A DNA stretch of 64,000 nucleotides from Caenimonas sedimenti (GTDB taxonomy: Bacteria; Pseudomonadota; Gammaproteobacteria; Burkholderiales; Burkholderiaceae_C), in NCBI RefSeq assembly GCF_007833165.1, contig NZ_VOBQ01000014.1, forward strand, positions 62,001 through 126,000. The letters run 5' to 3'. Below, piece after piece: positions 25,655 through 34,833 of this stretch (positions are counted from its first letter, which is position 1; each line of letters opens with the position of its first letter). Under the pieces are notes generated by a model, which was not told the origin of the DNA, searched no databases, and was given only the letters and a program-made list of their open reading frames with translations. Both the position numbers and the translations under genes were made by a program.

Positions 25655-28600
25655 ATGGCGACAACCGGACTCAGTTTCGGGGAAGACTGCTGCTGTCTCG
25701 ATTGGGTGGACGCAGCCGCGGCGGCATCGCTGCAGGCGGCCGTGGCGACGGGCAAACCCGTCTACATCCCGCCCGGCGCCAACCTCACCGGCACCGAAGT
25801 GCTGGTCACCACGCCGGGCCAGCAGATCTTCGGCGCGGGCTGGGACTCCATCGTCACCCAGGGCGACCTCACCAAGAGCGTGTTCAAGGTGCGGGCGGCC
25901 GGCGTGCGGTTCCACAACTTCCGCGTCAATGGCATCCTGGCCACGGCGGTGAACACGGACGCCGCCTTCGCTTTTTTCACCGAGAGCGCCTACCCCGCCC
26001 CCTCGCTGGCGCTGGAACGCATCCTGTGCAGCGGCGCCGACGCGGCCCATGGCATGCACAACTTCGTGGTGTTCGACGAGCTGTGCGACGACGGCGTCGT
26101 CCTGAACTGCCAGGTCGAGCGGCTGTTCGGCGGAACCCACGGCGGCGGCAACGGCTACGGCGTGCTGGTCGGCGCCAACCGGGCGCTGGTGCACGGCAAC
26201 GAGTTCCACATGGGGTTCGAGCGTGGCCGGCACGGCATCTACCTGTCCGCGGGCGCCAGCGGTTGCCGCGTCACCGACAACCTGGTCCAGGGCGCCACCT
26301 ATGAAGGCATCACGGTCTACGCCTTCGACACGCAACCGGCGTGCGCGGGCAATGTCATCTCCGGAAATCGCGTGGTCGATTGCGTGTGGGGGCCGCCCAA
26401 CCCCAGCTCGACGCTCACGGCGGGCATCAGCAGCTCGGCCACCTCGGTCACGGTCGCAAGCGGCTCGGCGTTCTCGTCGCCCACCGGCGGCGCCCACGCC
26501 GGCGCCATCCTGGAGCAGGGCGCCAGCCGGGAATTCATCTGGATCACGGCCCGTTCCGGCAACACCCTCACGGTCGTCCGTGGCCAGGGCGGCTTCAGCG
26601 CCGTTGCTTTCACCACCGGCGCCAGACTCACCGAATGCCTCCCGGCGATCAATGCTTTCGCCGGCGCCATCTCCCTGGCCTGGAACTGCCGCGACAACGT
26701 CGTCAGCGGCAACACGGTGGAGAACAGCGGCGGCCACGGCATCTCGGTGAACGGCACGGGTGCGAGCGGCGACGCGGACAAGACCACCGGCAACCTGGTC
26801 ACCGGCAATTCGGTGCATCACGCCAAGCTGTCGGCCCTGGAGATCAAGGCCATGCGCGGTGGCGTGATCGCCAGCAATGCCCTGCACGAGGGCGGCTGGT
26901 ACCACGAAGACGGGCCGGGCTCCATGCCCGTCATGCGCGTGGTGGCCTCGGACAATGCGGATTTCGGCTCGCGCGACCTGTCCATCACCGGCAACCATCT
27001 CACGGGGCCCGCGTGGTCGTCTTATGCGCTCGATCTGAACCCGTCGCTTCCGGTGCCGGAGGACATCAAGTTCCGCGCCAACAAGTTCAGCCCCTGCTGG
27101 ACCGGTCGCTACCTCCTGAACGGGGTGCGCTGCGACTTCCAGGAGGTCAGCGTGCTGGACTTCGGCGCGCGTCCCGACAGCGGCCTTGATGATGCTGCAG
27201 CGTTCCAGCAGGCCCTGAGCGCCGGTGGCAGGATCCGCGTGCCGGCGGGGAGCTACACGCTGGCCACCGGCATCGGCATCGTCCAGCCGGGTACGGAACT
27301 GGCCTGCGACGACGGCGTCACGCTGGATTTCGCCGGCGGCGCCAGCACCAGCTCGATCGTGTTGTATGCGTCCGGCGTGCGCATCTCCGGCCACCCCGTC
27401 ATCGCGGGCCCGTCGAACGCGACCACCTATGTCAGCGGGGAGGTCGGCATCGCCTGCGACCCGGGGCTCACCGATTTCGTGCTCGAGGTCCAGGTGCGGG
27501 GCTTCGGCTTCGCCGGCATGGTGCTGACGCAGGCGCGAGGCGTGCTGCTCGGGCCTTCGTCGCTGTTCCGCGATTGCGGCTCCATCGGTTGCGCGTTCAA
27601 TGACTGCCGCGACGTGCTGGTGCCCGCGGGTGTGCAGGTCGGCGACATCCGCCCCAGCTCGAACGACGGCTTCGGGCTGCTGGTGGGCAGCAACAACAAC
27701 AGCGGGGCGCCCAGCTTCTCGCGCTCGGTGCGCATCGAAGGCGTGGTGGTCGAGAACGTCGCCGGCGACGGCATCGCCAACCAGGGCAACCATGAGGTCC
27801 GCATCACCGGCGCGCAGCTGTTCAACTGCCGGCGCGGCATCGTGTGTTCGACCGGTAGCGCTTCGGCCTCCCTGCAGAACTACGTGAGCAACGGCTGCGA
27901 GGTGGCCGATTGCCTGGTGACAGCCAGGAAGCGTGATGGCACTGCGGGCGACTGGGCCAACGCGGCCAGCGGCATCGTGCTGGACGGCGTGGCCTCACCG
28001 GCGAACACCGACCTGGGGATCGTGGCGCGCGACAACGAAGTGGCGGGCTATGGCGTCAAGGCCACCGAGACGCCAGCGATCTCCGCCCGGCTCCGGGCTT
28101 CCGTGGACCTCACGGACAACACGATCACGGCATGGAACGGCGTCGCCATCGACGTGAGCTCCAGCACCGGCCAGGTGAACGGGGCGCTGATCACCGACAT
28201 GGTCACCGCCACCGGCGAGACCAAGGGGTTCTGCGTGCTGGCCAGCGGCAACGGCAATTTCGACCTCTCCGTCCTGAACGTGAACCATGCGCCGAAAGTG
28301 ACGAGCGGGGTTCCCGCCCTGGTCGGGTTCAAGACCGCGCAATTGACGCGGCGGCCGCGCCTCTCGGGCAACCAGTTCGCCCGCTGCACGACGCCGGTGG
28401 ACTTGGCGGCATCCAGCGCGGTCTATCCGACGCGCAATTTCGTGCTCGGCACCGATGTCGCCGTGGTGCGCGAGTACGCCCTGTCGGGCGGGTCCACGAC
28501 GCTGGCCCTGTCGGACTTCCCGTTCGGCACGCGGGAACTCACGGTCATTCTCTATGCCACGGCCGCGACCACGCTCACCAACATCACGGGGCTGCCGCCC

Positions 28601-28795
28601 TGGACGGTGGTCCGCCTCGTCGTCGGCTTCGGCTCGTCGAACGTCACCTTCAACCGCACCAACGCCGCCCTCGCGGGCGGCGCCAATTGGGTGGGCCAGC
28701 CGCGGCACATGCTGGTGCTGGTGCGGCTGGCCGACAGCATGGTGTCGGGGGCCGGCTACACGTGGTTGGAGCAGAGCCGGTCCGCGAACTCCTAG
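25655..28795 (+). CDS. Large double right-handed beta-helix protein, phage tailspike-like
   Basis: A 1046-residue protein without signal peptide or TM segment. Two parallel beta-helix regions are recognisable: residues about 20-490, rich in N-x-V/I-x-G-N turns (GNVISGNRVV, VSGNTVENS, LVTGNSVHH), and about 498-930, opening LDFGARPDSGLDDAAAFQQA, the pectate_lyase_3/tailspike entry motif. Residues about 250-330 form an inserted module (LTAGISSSATSVTVASGSAF, then ARSGNTLTVVRGQGG) of a type common in phage tail and baseplate proteins. The C-terminus (about 935-1046) looks like a small beta-sandwich. GGGGGGAA precedes ATG 25655. No other phage gene lies nearby. It could be a tailocin or orphan tailspike, a polysaccharide lyase, or a structural adhesin. 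Confidence 0.7.
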   Translation: MATTGLSFGEDCCCLDWVDAAAAASLQAAVATGKPVYIPPGANLTGTEVLVTTPGQQIFGAGWDSIVTQGDLTKSVFKVRAAGVRFHNFRVNGILATAVNTDAAFAFFTESAYPAPSLALERILCSGADAAHGMHNFVVFDELCDDGVVLNCQVERLFGGTHGGGNGYGVLVGANRALVHGNEFHMGFERGRHGIYLSAGASGCRVTDNLVQGATYEGITVYAFDTQPACAGNVISGNRVVDCVWGPPNPSSTLTAGISSSATSVTVASGSAFSSPTGGAHAGAILEQGASREFIWITARSGNTLTVVRGQGGFSAVAFTTGARLTECLPAINAFAGAISLAWNCRDNVVSGNTVENSGGHGISVNGTGASGDADKTTGNLVTGNSVHHAKLSALEIKAMRGGVIASNALHEGGWYHEDGPGSMPVMRVVASDNADFGSRDLSITGNHLTGPAWSSYALDLNPSLPVPEDIKFRANKFSPCWTGRYLLNGVRCDFQEVSVLDFGARPDSGLDDAAAFQQALSAGGRIRVPAGSYTLATGIGIVQPGTELACDDGVTLDFAGGASTSSIVLYASGVRISGHPVIAGPSNATTYVSGEVGIACDPGLTDFVLEVQVRGFGFAGMVLTQARGVLLGPSSLFRDCGSIGCAFNDCRDVLVPAGVQVGDIRPSSNDGFGLLVGSNNNSGAPSFSRSVRIEGVVVENVAGDGIANQGNHEVRITGAQLFNCRRGIVCSTGSASASLQNYVSNGCEVADCLVTARKRDGTAGDWANAASGIVLDGVASPANTDLGIVARDNEVAGYGVKATETPAISARLRASVDLTDNTITAWNGVAIDVSSSTGQVNGALITDMVTATGETKGFCVLASGNGNFDLSVLNVNHAPKVTSGVPALVGFKTAQLTRRPRLSGNQFARCTTPVDLAASSAVYPTRNFVLGTDVAVVREYALSGGSTTLALSDFPFGTRELTVILYATAATTLTNITGLPPWTVVRLVVGFGSSNVTFNRTNAALAGGANWVGQPRHMLVLVRLADSMVSGAGYTWLEQSRSANS

Positions 28796-28815
28796 GGCCA
28801 CCAGGCCCCGGACGC

Positions 28816-29463
28816 TCAACCCGGCAGCAGCACCTTGTCGACGACGTGGATCACGCCGTTCGACTGGTACACGTCGGACGTCGTGACGATTGCCGCGCCA
28901 CCCTTGGAATCGGTGATCAGCACGTCGCTGCCGCGCATGCTGGCGGTGAGGGTGCCGCCGCTGGCCGTTTTCAGCATGGCCTTGCCGCCGCCGGCCTTGA
29001 TCTGTTGCGCGAGCGCCGCGGCGTCGACGCGGCCCGGCACCACGTGATAGGTCAGCACGCTGGTGAGCGTGCCCTTGTTCTCAGGCTTCAGCAGGGTGTC
29101 GACCGTGCCGGCCGGCAGCGCGGAAAACGCCGTGTTGGTCGGCGCGAAGACGGTGAACGGGCCATTGCCCTTCAGCGTGTCCACCAGGCCGGCGGCCTTC
29201 ACCGCGGCGACCAGCGTGGTGTGGTCCTTCGAGTTGACGGCGTTGTCGATGATGTCCTTGCTGGGATACATCGCGGCGCCGCCGACCATCTTGGTCGCAC
29301 CCATGTTGCCCATGGTGCTGGTGGAAGACGACATGCCGCCGGAGCCCTGGACGGATGCATTCTGGTCGATGACCACGCCGCGGCCGTAGCCCTCGGCGAA
29401 AGCGGAGCCAGTGGCGGCGGCAAGAAGGGAAGCGGCACACACCGCGAGCAGATGACGTTGCAT
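28816..29463 (-). CDS. Secreted fasciclin (FAS1) domain protein
   Basis: A 215-residue exported protein: Sec signal peptide ending SAFA-EG near residue 24, a Ser/Gly/Met-rich linker (about 35-65), then one FAS1 domain (about 70-214) with the classic segments GPFTVFAPTNTAFSALPAGT (H1) and YHVVPGR, and the H2-like end NGVIHVVDKVLLP. FAS1 domains mediate adhesion or ligand binding in the cell envelope. AGGAG sits eight bases upstream of ATG 29463. It follows otsA by 103 bases on the same strand and probably has its own promoter. Confidence 0.92.
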   Translation of the reverse strand: MQRHLLAVCAASLLAAATGSAFAEGYGRGVVIDQNASVQGSGGMSSSTSTMGNMGATKMVGGAAMYPSKDIIDNAVNSKDHTTLVAAVKAAGLVDTLKGNGPFTVFAPTNTAFSALPAGTVDTLLKPENKGTLTSVLTYHVVPGRVDAAALAQQIKAGGGKAMLKTASGGTLTASMRGSDVLITDSKGGAAIVTTSDVYQSNGVIHVVDKVLLPG

Positions 29464-29566
29464 TTGGATTCTCCTGTGAGAGGCGATGGAGCTGGCGATA
29501 TGGCCAACCCTCGCACTTCAATACGGAGCCTCGGCCGCGCCGGATGCGGAAAAACGTAGCAGGGCG

Positions 29567-30970
29567 TTACAGCCGCAGCCAGGAAGTGCCGGCCTCTTCG
29601 GCCTGCGCGCTGTCCAGCGCCTGCAGGAAACCGTCGCACCACCAGTGCACGTCGTAGCGGCGGAGCGTCTGCAGCAGCGCCTGGTGGCGGTTGCGCCTTT
29701 CCTCCAGCGGCATCTGCAGCGCCATCATGATGCCGGCGGCGGTGCCTTCGGTGTCGTAGGGGTTCACCAGCATCGCTTCCCTCATCTGCTCCGCCGCGCC
29801 GGCGAAGCGCGAGAGCACCAGCACACCCGGATCGGCCTCGTCCTGCGCCGCGATGAATTCCTTGGCGACGAGGTTCATGCCGTCGCGCAGCGGCGTGACG
29901 AGCGCGACGCGGCTCGCCCGGTACAGCCCCGGCAGGCGAGCGCGCGCCACAGTGCGGTGCATGTAGCGCACCGGCATCCAGTCCAGCTCGCCGAAATTGC
30001 CGTTGATGGAGCCGCACAGGCTTTCGAGCTCGTGCAGGATGTCGTTGTACGCGCTGACGTCCTCGCGGCTCGGGGAGGCGATCTGGATCAGCGTGGCGCT
30101 GTTGCGCGTCTCCGGGTTCTTCGCGAGCAGTTCGCGGAAGGCGCGCATGCGGTGCGGCAGGCCCTTGGAGTAGTCGAGGCGATCGACCCCCACCAGCAGC
30201 TTGCGCCGCGAGTATTCATTCTTCATGCGCTGGTACATCTCCGCGCCTTCGGGCGCGCGCGTCAGCGCCTGGAATTCGTCGACGTCGATGCCGATGGGGA
30301 AGGCGCCGGCCTGCACGGTGCGGCCGAACGCACGCCAGCGGCCCGGCTCCACCGGCTGGGCATGCGCCTCGGTCTCGACGTAGCCGGCGAAGTGGCCCAG
30401 GTCCGCCTTGCTCTGGAACCCCACGAGGTCATAGGCGAACAGGGCCCGCACCAGCCAGTCGTGGCCGGGAATCGCGGCGAGCATCAGCGGCGGCGGCAAG
30501 GGGATGTGCAGGAAGAAGCCGATCCGCTGCTTGCAGCCCAGCGCGCGCAGCTCCGCGGCCAGCGGGATCAGGTGGTAATCGTGGACCCACAGGATGTCGT
30601 CCGGCCGCAGCAGCGGCAGCAGCTTGCGGGCGAACTGCTGGTTCACGCGGCGGTAGCCGGCGATGTAGCCGGCGTCGAAGTCCGCCAGGTCCAGCCGGTA
30701 ATGGAACACCGGCCAGAGCACCCCGTTCGAGTAGCCCAGGTAGTAGGCGTCGTGGTCGGCTTGTGTGAGGTCGACCGTCGCCAGCTTCACCGGGCCGGCC
30801 TGCTGCGTGTGCAGCGCTTCGTTCGCGCCTTCCGGCACGATCTTGCCGCTCCAGCCGAACCACAGGCCCCCCGTGTTGCTGAGCACTTCCGCCAGGGCGA
30901 CGGCCAAGCCGCCGGCAGCAGTCTTGCGCGGATCGGCGACGCGGTTGGAGATGACGACGAGCCGGCTCAA
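29567..30970 (-). CDS. otsA: Trehalose-6-phosphate synthase (UDP-forming)
   Basis: A 467-residue GT20 glycosyltransferase making trehalose-6-phosphate from UDP-glucose and glucose-6-phosphate. Motifs: [12 protein letters not shown] at the start, [11 protein letters not shown] glycine loop, [31 protein letters not shown], and [18 protein letters not shown] near residue 265. The start codon is TTG at 30970; no ATG or GTG fits and no clear Shine-Dalgarno precedes it, so translation may be weak or depend on upstream reading. It lies 82 bases after the GH15 gene, separated by two hairpins. Osmoprotection or desiccation tolerance is the expected role. Confidence 0.95.
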   Translation of the reverse strand: MSRLVVISNRVADPRKTAAGGLAVALAEVLSNTGGLWFGWSGKIVPEGANEALHTQQAGPVKLATVDLTQADHDAYYLGYSNGVLWPVFHYRLDLADFDAGYIAGYRRVNQQFARKLLPLLRPDDILWVHDYHLIPLAAELRALGCKQRIGFFLHIPLPPPLMLAAIPGHDWLVRALFAYDLVGFQSKADLGHFAGYVETEAHAQPVEPGRWRAFGRTVQAGAFPIGIDVDEFQALTRAPEGAEMYQRMKNEYSRRKLLVGVDRLDYSKGLPHRMRAFRELLAKNPETRNSATLIQIASPSREDVSAYNDILHELESLCGSINGNFGELDWMPVRYMHRTVARARLPGLYRASRVALVTPLRDGMNLVAKEFIAAQDEADPGVLVLSRFAGAAEQMREAMLVNPYDTEGTAAGIMMALQMPLEERRNRHQALLQTLRRYDVHWWCDGFLQALDSAQAEEAGTSWLRL

Positions 30971-31002
30971 TTCGCGCCGCCCGGCCGCCCGAAGGCGCGA
31001 AA

Positions 31003-31038
31003 GCCCCCTCGGGGGGCAGCGATCCCCACGCAGTGGGG
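31003..31038. repeat. Tandem G/C hairpins between GH15 and otsA
   Basis: Two perfect hairpins follow each other: GCCCCC-TCG-GGGGGC (31003-31017) and CCCCAC-GCA-GTGGGG (31024-31038). This pair is a dispersed intergenic motif I associate with Comamonadaceae genomes. It has no U-tract in either direction. Lying between two genes of one operon, it may attenuate or process the mRNA rather than end it. Confidence 0.65.
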
Positions 31039-31052
31039 GCGCGTGGGGGCCC

Positions 31053-32849
31053 TCATATCACCGTATCCCAGGGCGCCGAGAGACGGACCGCGGCGTTGAT
31101 CGTGCCGACCATCGAATAGGTCTGCGGGAAATTGCCCCACATCTCGCCCGTGATCGGGTGGGTGTCCTCGGACAGCAGGCCCAGCTTGTTGCGGCTGGCC
31201 AGCATCACCTCGAAGATCTCGCGCGCCTGGCCCTTGCGGCCGATGCGGGCCAGCGCGTCGATGCGCCAGAAGGTGCAGATGTTGAAGGCGGTTTCCGGCT
31301 TGCCGAAGTCGTCGGGCGCCTCGTAGCGCCGCATGTACGGCCCGTCGCACAGCGATTTCTCCAGTGCATCCACGGTGGCAATGAAGCGCGCGTCGTTGGG
31401 GTCGATCATGTTCACCTCCGCCATCAGCAGCGCGCTGGCGTCCAGGTCGCGCCCGCCGAAGCTTTCGGCGAAGGCCTGGCGCTCCTCGCTCCAGGACTCG
31501 GTGAGGATGCGCGAACGGATGGTGTCGGCGCGTTCGCGCCAATAGCGGATGCGTTCCGGCAGGCCGAGCGCCGCGGCCACCTTGGCCAGCCGGTCGCAGG
31601 CCGCCCAGCTCATGAGCGCGGAAGACGTGTGGATGCGCGCGCGCGTGCGCAGCTCCCACATGCCGGCGTCGGGCTGGTCGTAGACGCGGAAGGCCTGCTC
31701 ACCCACCGCTTCGAGGTATCCGAACTCGGCCCGGCCGGCCCGGCGGAACAGGCGGTGGTCGTGGAAGGCCTGCGCCGTCGCCAGCACGATGTTGCCGTAG
31801 ACGTCGTGCTGGAAGTGCTCCTGCGCCTGGTTGCCCACGCGCACCGGGCCCATGCCACGGTAGCCGGGCAGGTGCTCCAGGATGGCTTCGGGCAGCTGCT
31901 CCTCCTGGCCGATGCCGTACAGCGGCTGGATGTGGCCGCCGCCCGAGCGCACGATGATGTTCGTGAGCCAGCGCAGGTAGTCCTCCATGGTGCCCACTTC
32001 GGACAGGCTGTTGAGCGCGCGCACGACGAAGAAGGCGTCGCGCAGCCAGCAGAAGCGGTAATCCCAGTTGCGGCCGCTGCCGGGCGCCTCGGGGATGCTG
32101 GTGGTCATGGCCGCGACGATGGCGCCGGTGTCCTCGAACAGCGACAGCTTCAGCGTGATGGCGGCGCGGATCACCGCATCCTGCCATTCCAGGGGCAGCG
32201 ACAGGCTGCGCGACCAGGCGCGCCAGTAGCTCACCGTCTCCTGTTCGAAGAGGCGTGCCGTCTCCTCGATGCCGGTGGCCAGGGTCTCGTCCGGTCCCAG
32301 GATGAAATTCATCGGCCGATCGACCACGAAGAAGGACTCGGCCAGCAGGTAGGACTGCGGGGCATCGCTGTTCACGCGCAGGGTCTGGCCGCCGCCCACG
32401 TAGCGGATGTGCGTGCTGCCCTGCGTCACCACCGGCTTGACACGGCCCCAGTCGAAGCGCGGGCGCAGCAGCACGCGCATGCGCGGCGAACCCTGCAGCA
32501 CCTTGACGCGCCGCACCAGCGTCAGGGGGCGGAACATGCGGCCGCGGCTCTGGAAACGCGGTGCGAAATCCGTGACCTCGATGCCCTGGCCTTTGCTGTC
32601 GTACAGCCGCGTCCGCAGCACCGCGGTGTTGGTCTCGTAGTGCTGTTCGCTGCGCGCGAAGTCCTCCAGCTCGAAAGCCCAGAGGCTCGCGTTCTCGCTG
32701 GGGTCGAGCAGCCCGTTGAACACCGGGTCGCCGTCGAAGCGCGGCAGGCAGCACCAGACGATGCGCGCGCGCTCGTCGATCAGCGCGCTGTAGGCGCAGT
32801 TGCCGATGATGCCCAGTTGCAGGGACGGGAGGTACGTGGATGCGTTCAT
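31053..32849 (-). CDS. Glycoside hydrolase family 15 protein (glucoamylase/trehalase-like)
   Basis: A 598-residue cytosolic GH15 enzyme: an N-terminal beta-sandwich domain (about residues 1-250, starting LQLGIIGNCAYSALIDERAR) and an (alpha/alpha)6 barrel (about 255-590) with the family landmark GSGRNWDYRFCWLRDAFF and the acidic EEQLPEAILEHL of the active-site region. GH15 inverts alpha-glucosidic bonds; members beside ots genes may be trehalases or maltooligosaccharide hydrolases. No signal peptide. The ATG at 32849 overlaps the otsB stop region by four bases, and otsA follows, so synthesis and probable hydrolysis genes share a transcript. Confidence 0.9.
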   Translation of the reverse strand: MNASTYLPSLQLGIIGNCAYSALIDERARIVWCCLPRFDGDPVFNGLLDPSENASLWAFELEDFARSEQHYETNTAVLRTRLYDSKGQGIEVTDFAPRFQSRGRMFRPLTLVRRVKVLQGSPRMRVLLRPRFDWGRVKPVVTQGSTHIRYVGGGQTLRVNSDAPQSYLLAESFFVVDRPMNFILGPDETLATGIEETARLFEQETVSYWRAWSRSLSLPLEWQDAVIRAAITLKLSLFEDTGAIVAAMTTSIPEAPGSGRNWDYRFCWLRDAFFVVRALNSLSEVGTMEDYLRWLTNIIVRSGGGHIQPLYGIGQEEQLPEAILEHLPGYRGMGPVRVGNQAQEHFQHDVYGNIVLATAQAFHDHRLFRRAGRAEFGYLEAVGEQAFRVYDQPDAGMWELRTRARIHTSSALMSWAACDRLAKVAAALGLPERIRYWRERADTIRSRILTESWSEERQAFAESFGGRDLDASALLMAEVNMIDPNDARFIATVDALEKSLCDGPYMRRYEAPDDFGKPETAFNICTFWRIDALARIGRKGQAREIFEVMLASRNKLGLLSEDTHPITGEMWGNFPQTYSMVGTINAAVRLSAPWDTVI

Positions 32850-33586
32850 GATGCCTTCGCGGTGCGGGCGGCTACGACCGCCTCGAGTTCCTGCCGCAGC
32901 GCCTGCGGGTCGGCCAGGCGCTGCCAGGCCACGGAGGTGCCGGTCCCCACCTTGATGCCCAGCCCGCCCAGGCGCTGCACGGTGGAGAAGCCGACTTCGT
33001 CGGTGATGTCGTCGCCGATGAACACCGGCAGGCGGCCGGTGAAAGGCGGTTCGCGCAGGAAGGCCTCGATCGCGCGGCCCTTGCTCGCACCGCCCGGCTT
33101 GGCTTCGGCGACCATCTTGCCCTGCAGCAGCGTGAGGCCCGGTGACCCGGCAACGGCGTCACGCATGGCGCGCAGGCACTCCTCTTCCAGTTCCGGAGCC
33201 TGCCGGTAATGCAGCGCGACCGAGCCGCGCTTGCGCTCGACAAGCAACGCCGGGTGCCGGGTCGCCAGGGCGTTGGCCACCGCTTCGACGCGGTCCAGCG
33301 GGTGGATGTTGAGCAGCTCCGTCTCTCCGTCGGCCCGGCGCCGTTCCGCCCCGTGGACGCCGGCCACCGGCAGCCGCAGGGGCTGGAGGAATTCGTCGAG
33401 TTGCGCGATCGGCCGGCCCGAGATGACGGCCAGCGCGCCGCCGAGGTACTCCTTCATCGCGCGCAAGGCCTCGATGAGCGGCAGGGGCACGTGGACGGCG
33501 TCCGGCTGCGGCGCGATGTCCACCATGGTCCCGTCGAAGTCCAGGAACAGGGCGCACGAGGGGACCAGGGTCTCGACCAAATTCAT
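32846..33586 (-). CDS. otsB: Trehalose-6-phosphate phosphatase
   Basis: A 246-residue HAD-superfamily phosphatase releasing trehalose from trehalose-6-phosphate. HAD motif I is LFLDFDGTMVDIAP (nucleophile Asp), motif II VISGRP, substrate-side segment GVHGAERR, and motif IV region VFIGDDITDEVGF with two metal Asp residues. ATG 33586 is chosen because HAD motif I follows at the normal distance; the longer frame to 33739 is Arg-rich and unlike the family. First gene of otsB-GH15-otsA. Divergent from the family 3 binding-protein gene. Confidence 0.94.
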   Translation of the reverse strand: MNLVETLVPSCALFLDFDGTMVDIAPQPDAVHVPLPLIEALRAMKEYLGGALAVISGRPIAQLDEFLQPLRLPVAGVHGAERRRADGETELLNIHPLDRVEAVANALATRHPALLVERKRGSVALHYRQAPELEEECLRAMRDAVAGSPGLTLLQGKMVAEAKPGGASKGRAIEAFLREPPFTGRLPVFIGDDITDEVGFSTVQRLGGLGIKVGTGTSVAWQRLADPQALRQELEAVVAARTAKAS

Positions 33587-33753
33587 GCGGAACGAAGCTA
33601 ACAGAGGAACGGGCGCGGCGCGAGCGGGCCGGAACGCCGGCCGGCGTAGGACCCGGCCTACAAGTCCACGGGATAATCGCGTGGCGCCCGCGCGGCTTGC
33701 GTCCCGGCTTTCACTGCCCAACAATGCCCCGCGAGACATGCCGAGGAACCCTC

Positions 33754-34638
33754 ATGCCACGAACCTTGCCCCGATTTGCCCTGCGTTGCGCCCTGGCCGC
33801 CATGCTGGCCGCGCCGTTGCTGGCCGCCGCCGGCGACGTGATGGACCGCATCGCGCGCCGCGACGAGATCATCATCGGCCATCGCACGGAGTCGCCGCCT
33901 TTTGCCTTCCTCGACGCGGCCGGCCAGCCCATCGGCTACAGCATCGACCTGTGCCGTGGCATCGCCGAGCGCATCCGCGCCGAACTGGGCAAGCCCAGGC
34001 TCCCCATCCGCTTTGTCCCCGTGCCCTCGGACCAGATGGTGCGCATCGTCTCCGCCGGCAACGTCGACCTGCTGTGCGCCGGCACCTCCGACACCGAGGA
34101 ACGGCGCCAGACCATGGCGTTCTCCATCCCCATCTTCGTCACGAACGCGAAATTCCTGGTCCGGCTGAAGGACAGCATCGGCTCCGCGAAGCAGCTGAAG
34201 GGGCAGTCCGTGGCCGTCCTCGGCCGGACGACGGCGGAGAGCGCGGTTCCCGCATACAGCGAGCGCACCGGCCTGGACCTGCAGATTTCACGCGCCCTGA
34301 CCGCCGAGGCGGCGATCGGCCAGCTCGACCTGGGGCAGGTGAAGGCCTACGCGCGGGATGAGGTGCTGCTCCTCAGCCAGCTGGCGCAATTGAAGAACGA
34401 GCGCGACTACGGCGTGCTGCAGGACGTCATCTCCACTGAAATCAACGCCATTGCGCTGCCCAAGGGCGATGCGCTGCTGCAGAAGGCGGTGGACCAGGGC
34501 ATCGCGCTGATGGTGCGCAGCGGCCAGGCCGAGGCGCTGTACAAGAAGTGGTTCATCGACCCGCACGTGGGCGCGCCGGCCGGTTTGCGGCTGCGCATGC
34601 CGGCCGAGCTGAAGGAATGGTTCGACAGATTGCGCTAG
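33754..34638 (+). CDS. Amino acid ABC transporter substrate-binding protein (family 3)
   Basis: A 294-residue periplasmic protein with a Sec signal (cleavage near LLAAAGD, about residue 26) and an SBP_bac_3 fold beginning RDEIIIGHRTESPPFAFLD, continuing GYSIDLCRGIAERI and LCAGTSDTEERRQTMAFSIP. The pattern resembles glutamate/aspartate binders (GltI-like). No permease or ATPase gene follows, so it is an orphan or serves a transporter elsewhere. GAGGAA precedes ATG 33754. Its TAG stop (34636-34638) is part of the CTAG at the left tip of the long inverted repeat that follows. Confidence 0.87.
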   Translation: MPRTLPRFALRCALAAMLAAPLLAAAGDVMDRIARRDEIIIGHRTESPPFAFLDAAGQPIGYSIDLCRGIAERIRAELGKPRLPIRFVPVPSDQMVRIVSAGNVDLLCAGTSDTEERRQTMAFSIPIFVTNAKFLVRLKDSIGSAKQLKGQSVAVLGRTTAESAVPAYSERTGLDLQISRALTAEAAIGQLDLGQVKAYARDEVLLLSQLAQLKNERDYGVLQDVISTEINAIALPKGDALLQKAVDQGIALMVRSGQAEALYKKWFIDPHVGAPAGLRLRMPAELKEWFDRLR

Positions 34639-34808
34639 GAGCCTGGGCGGCAGAGAAACGGGCCCAACCCTTCGGGCCGGTACCTGAATCAGCGCCATGC
34701 GTCGTTACGGCCTCCTTGAGTGCGAAAGCACACGGCATCGGCCGCGCCTAGCCTGGCGCTGATTCAGGTGCCGGCGCAGGCCCGTTTCTCTGCCGCCCAG
34801 GCTCCTAG
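34635..34808. repeat. 174-bp long inverted repeat element, possible MITE or structured RNA
   Basis: Perfect 30-base arms lie at 34635-34664 and 34779-34808 (tips CTAGGAGCC and GGCTCCTAG). Inside them a second pair, 34677-34696 and 34755-34774, matches at 19 of 20 bases. The central 58 bases contain a small GTGC-GAAA-GCAC hairpin. RNA from either strand would form a long stem. Both ends carry CTAG, compatible with a YTAR-type 4-base target duplication as made by some IS5-family elements, with GAGCC at the tips. It fills nearly the whole gap between the binding-protein and enoyl-CoA-hydratase genes. No transposase present. Confidence 0.9.
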
Positions 34809-34833
34809 GCCCGGCGGGTCCACAATCCCGCCG

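Noticed and set aside
25625..27793. 722-residue minus-strand frame antisense to the beta-helix gene
   Set aside because: Low-complexity Ala/Val/Asp/Arg translation; the plus strand carries recognisable beta-helix repeats and a good ribosome site.
34697..34762. 21-codon ORF inside the loop of the long inverted repeat
   Set aside because: No ribosome site and no hydrophobic or conserved character; likely chance.
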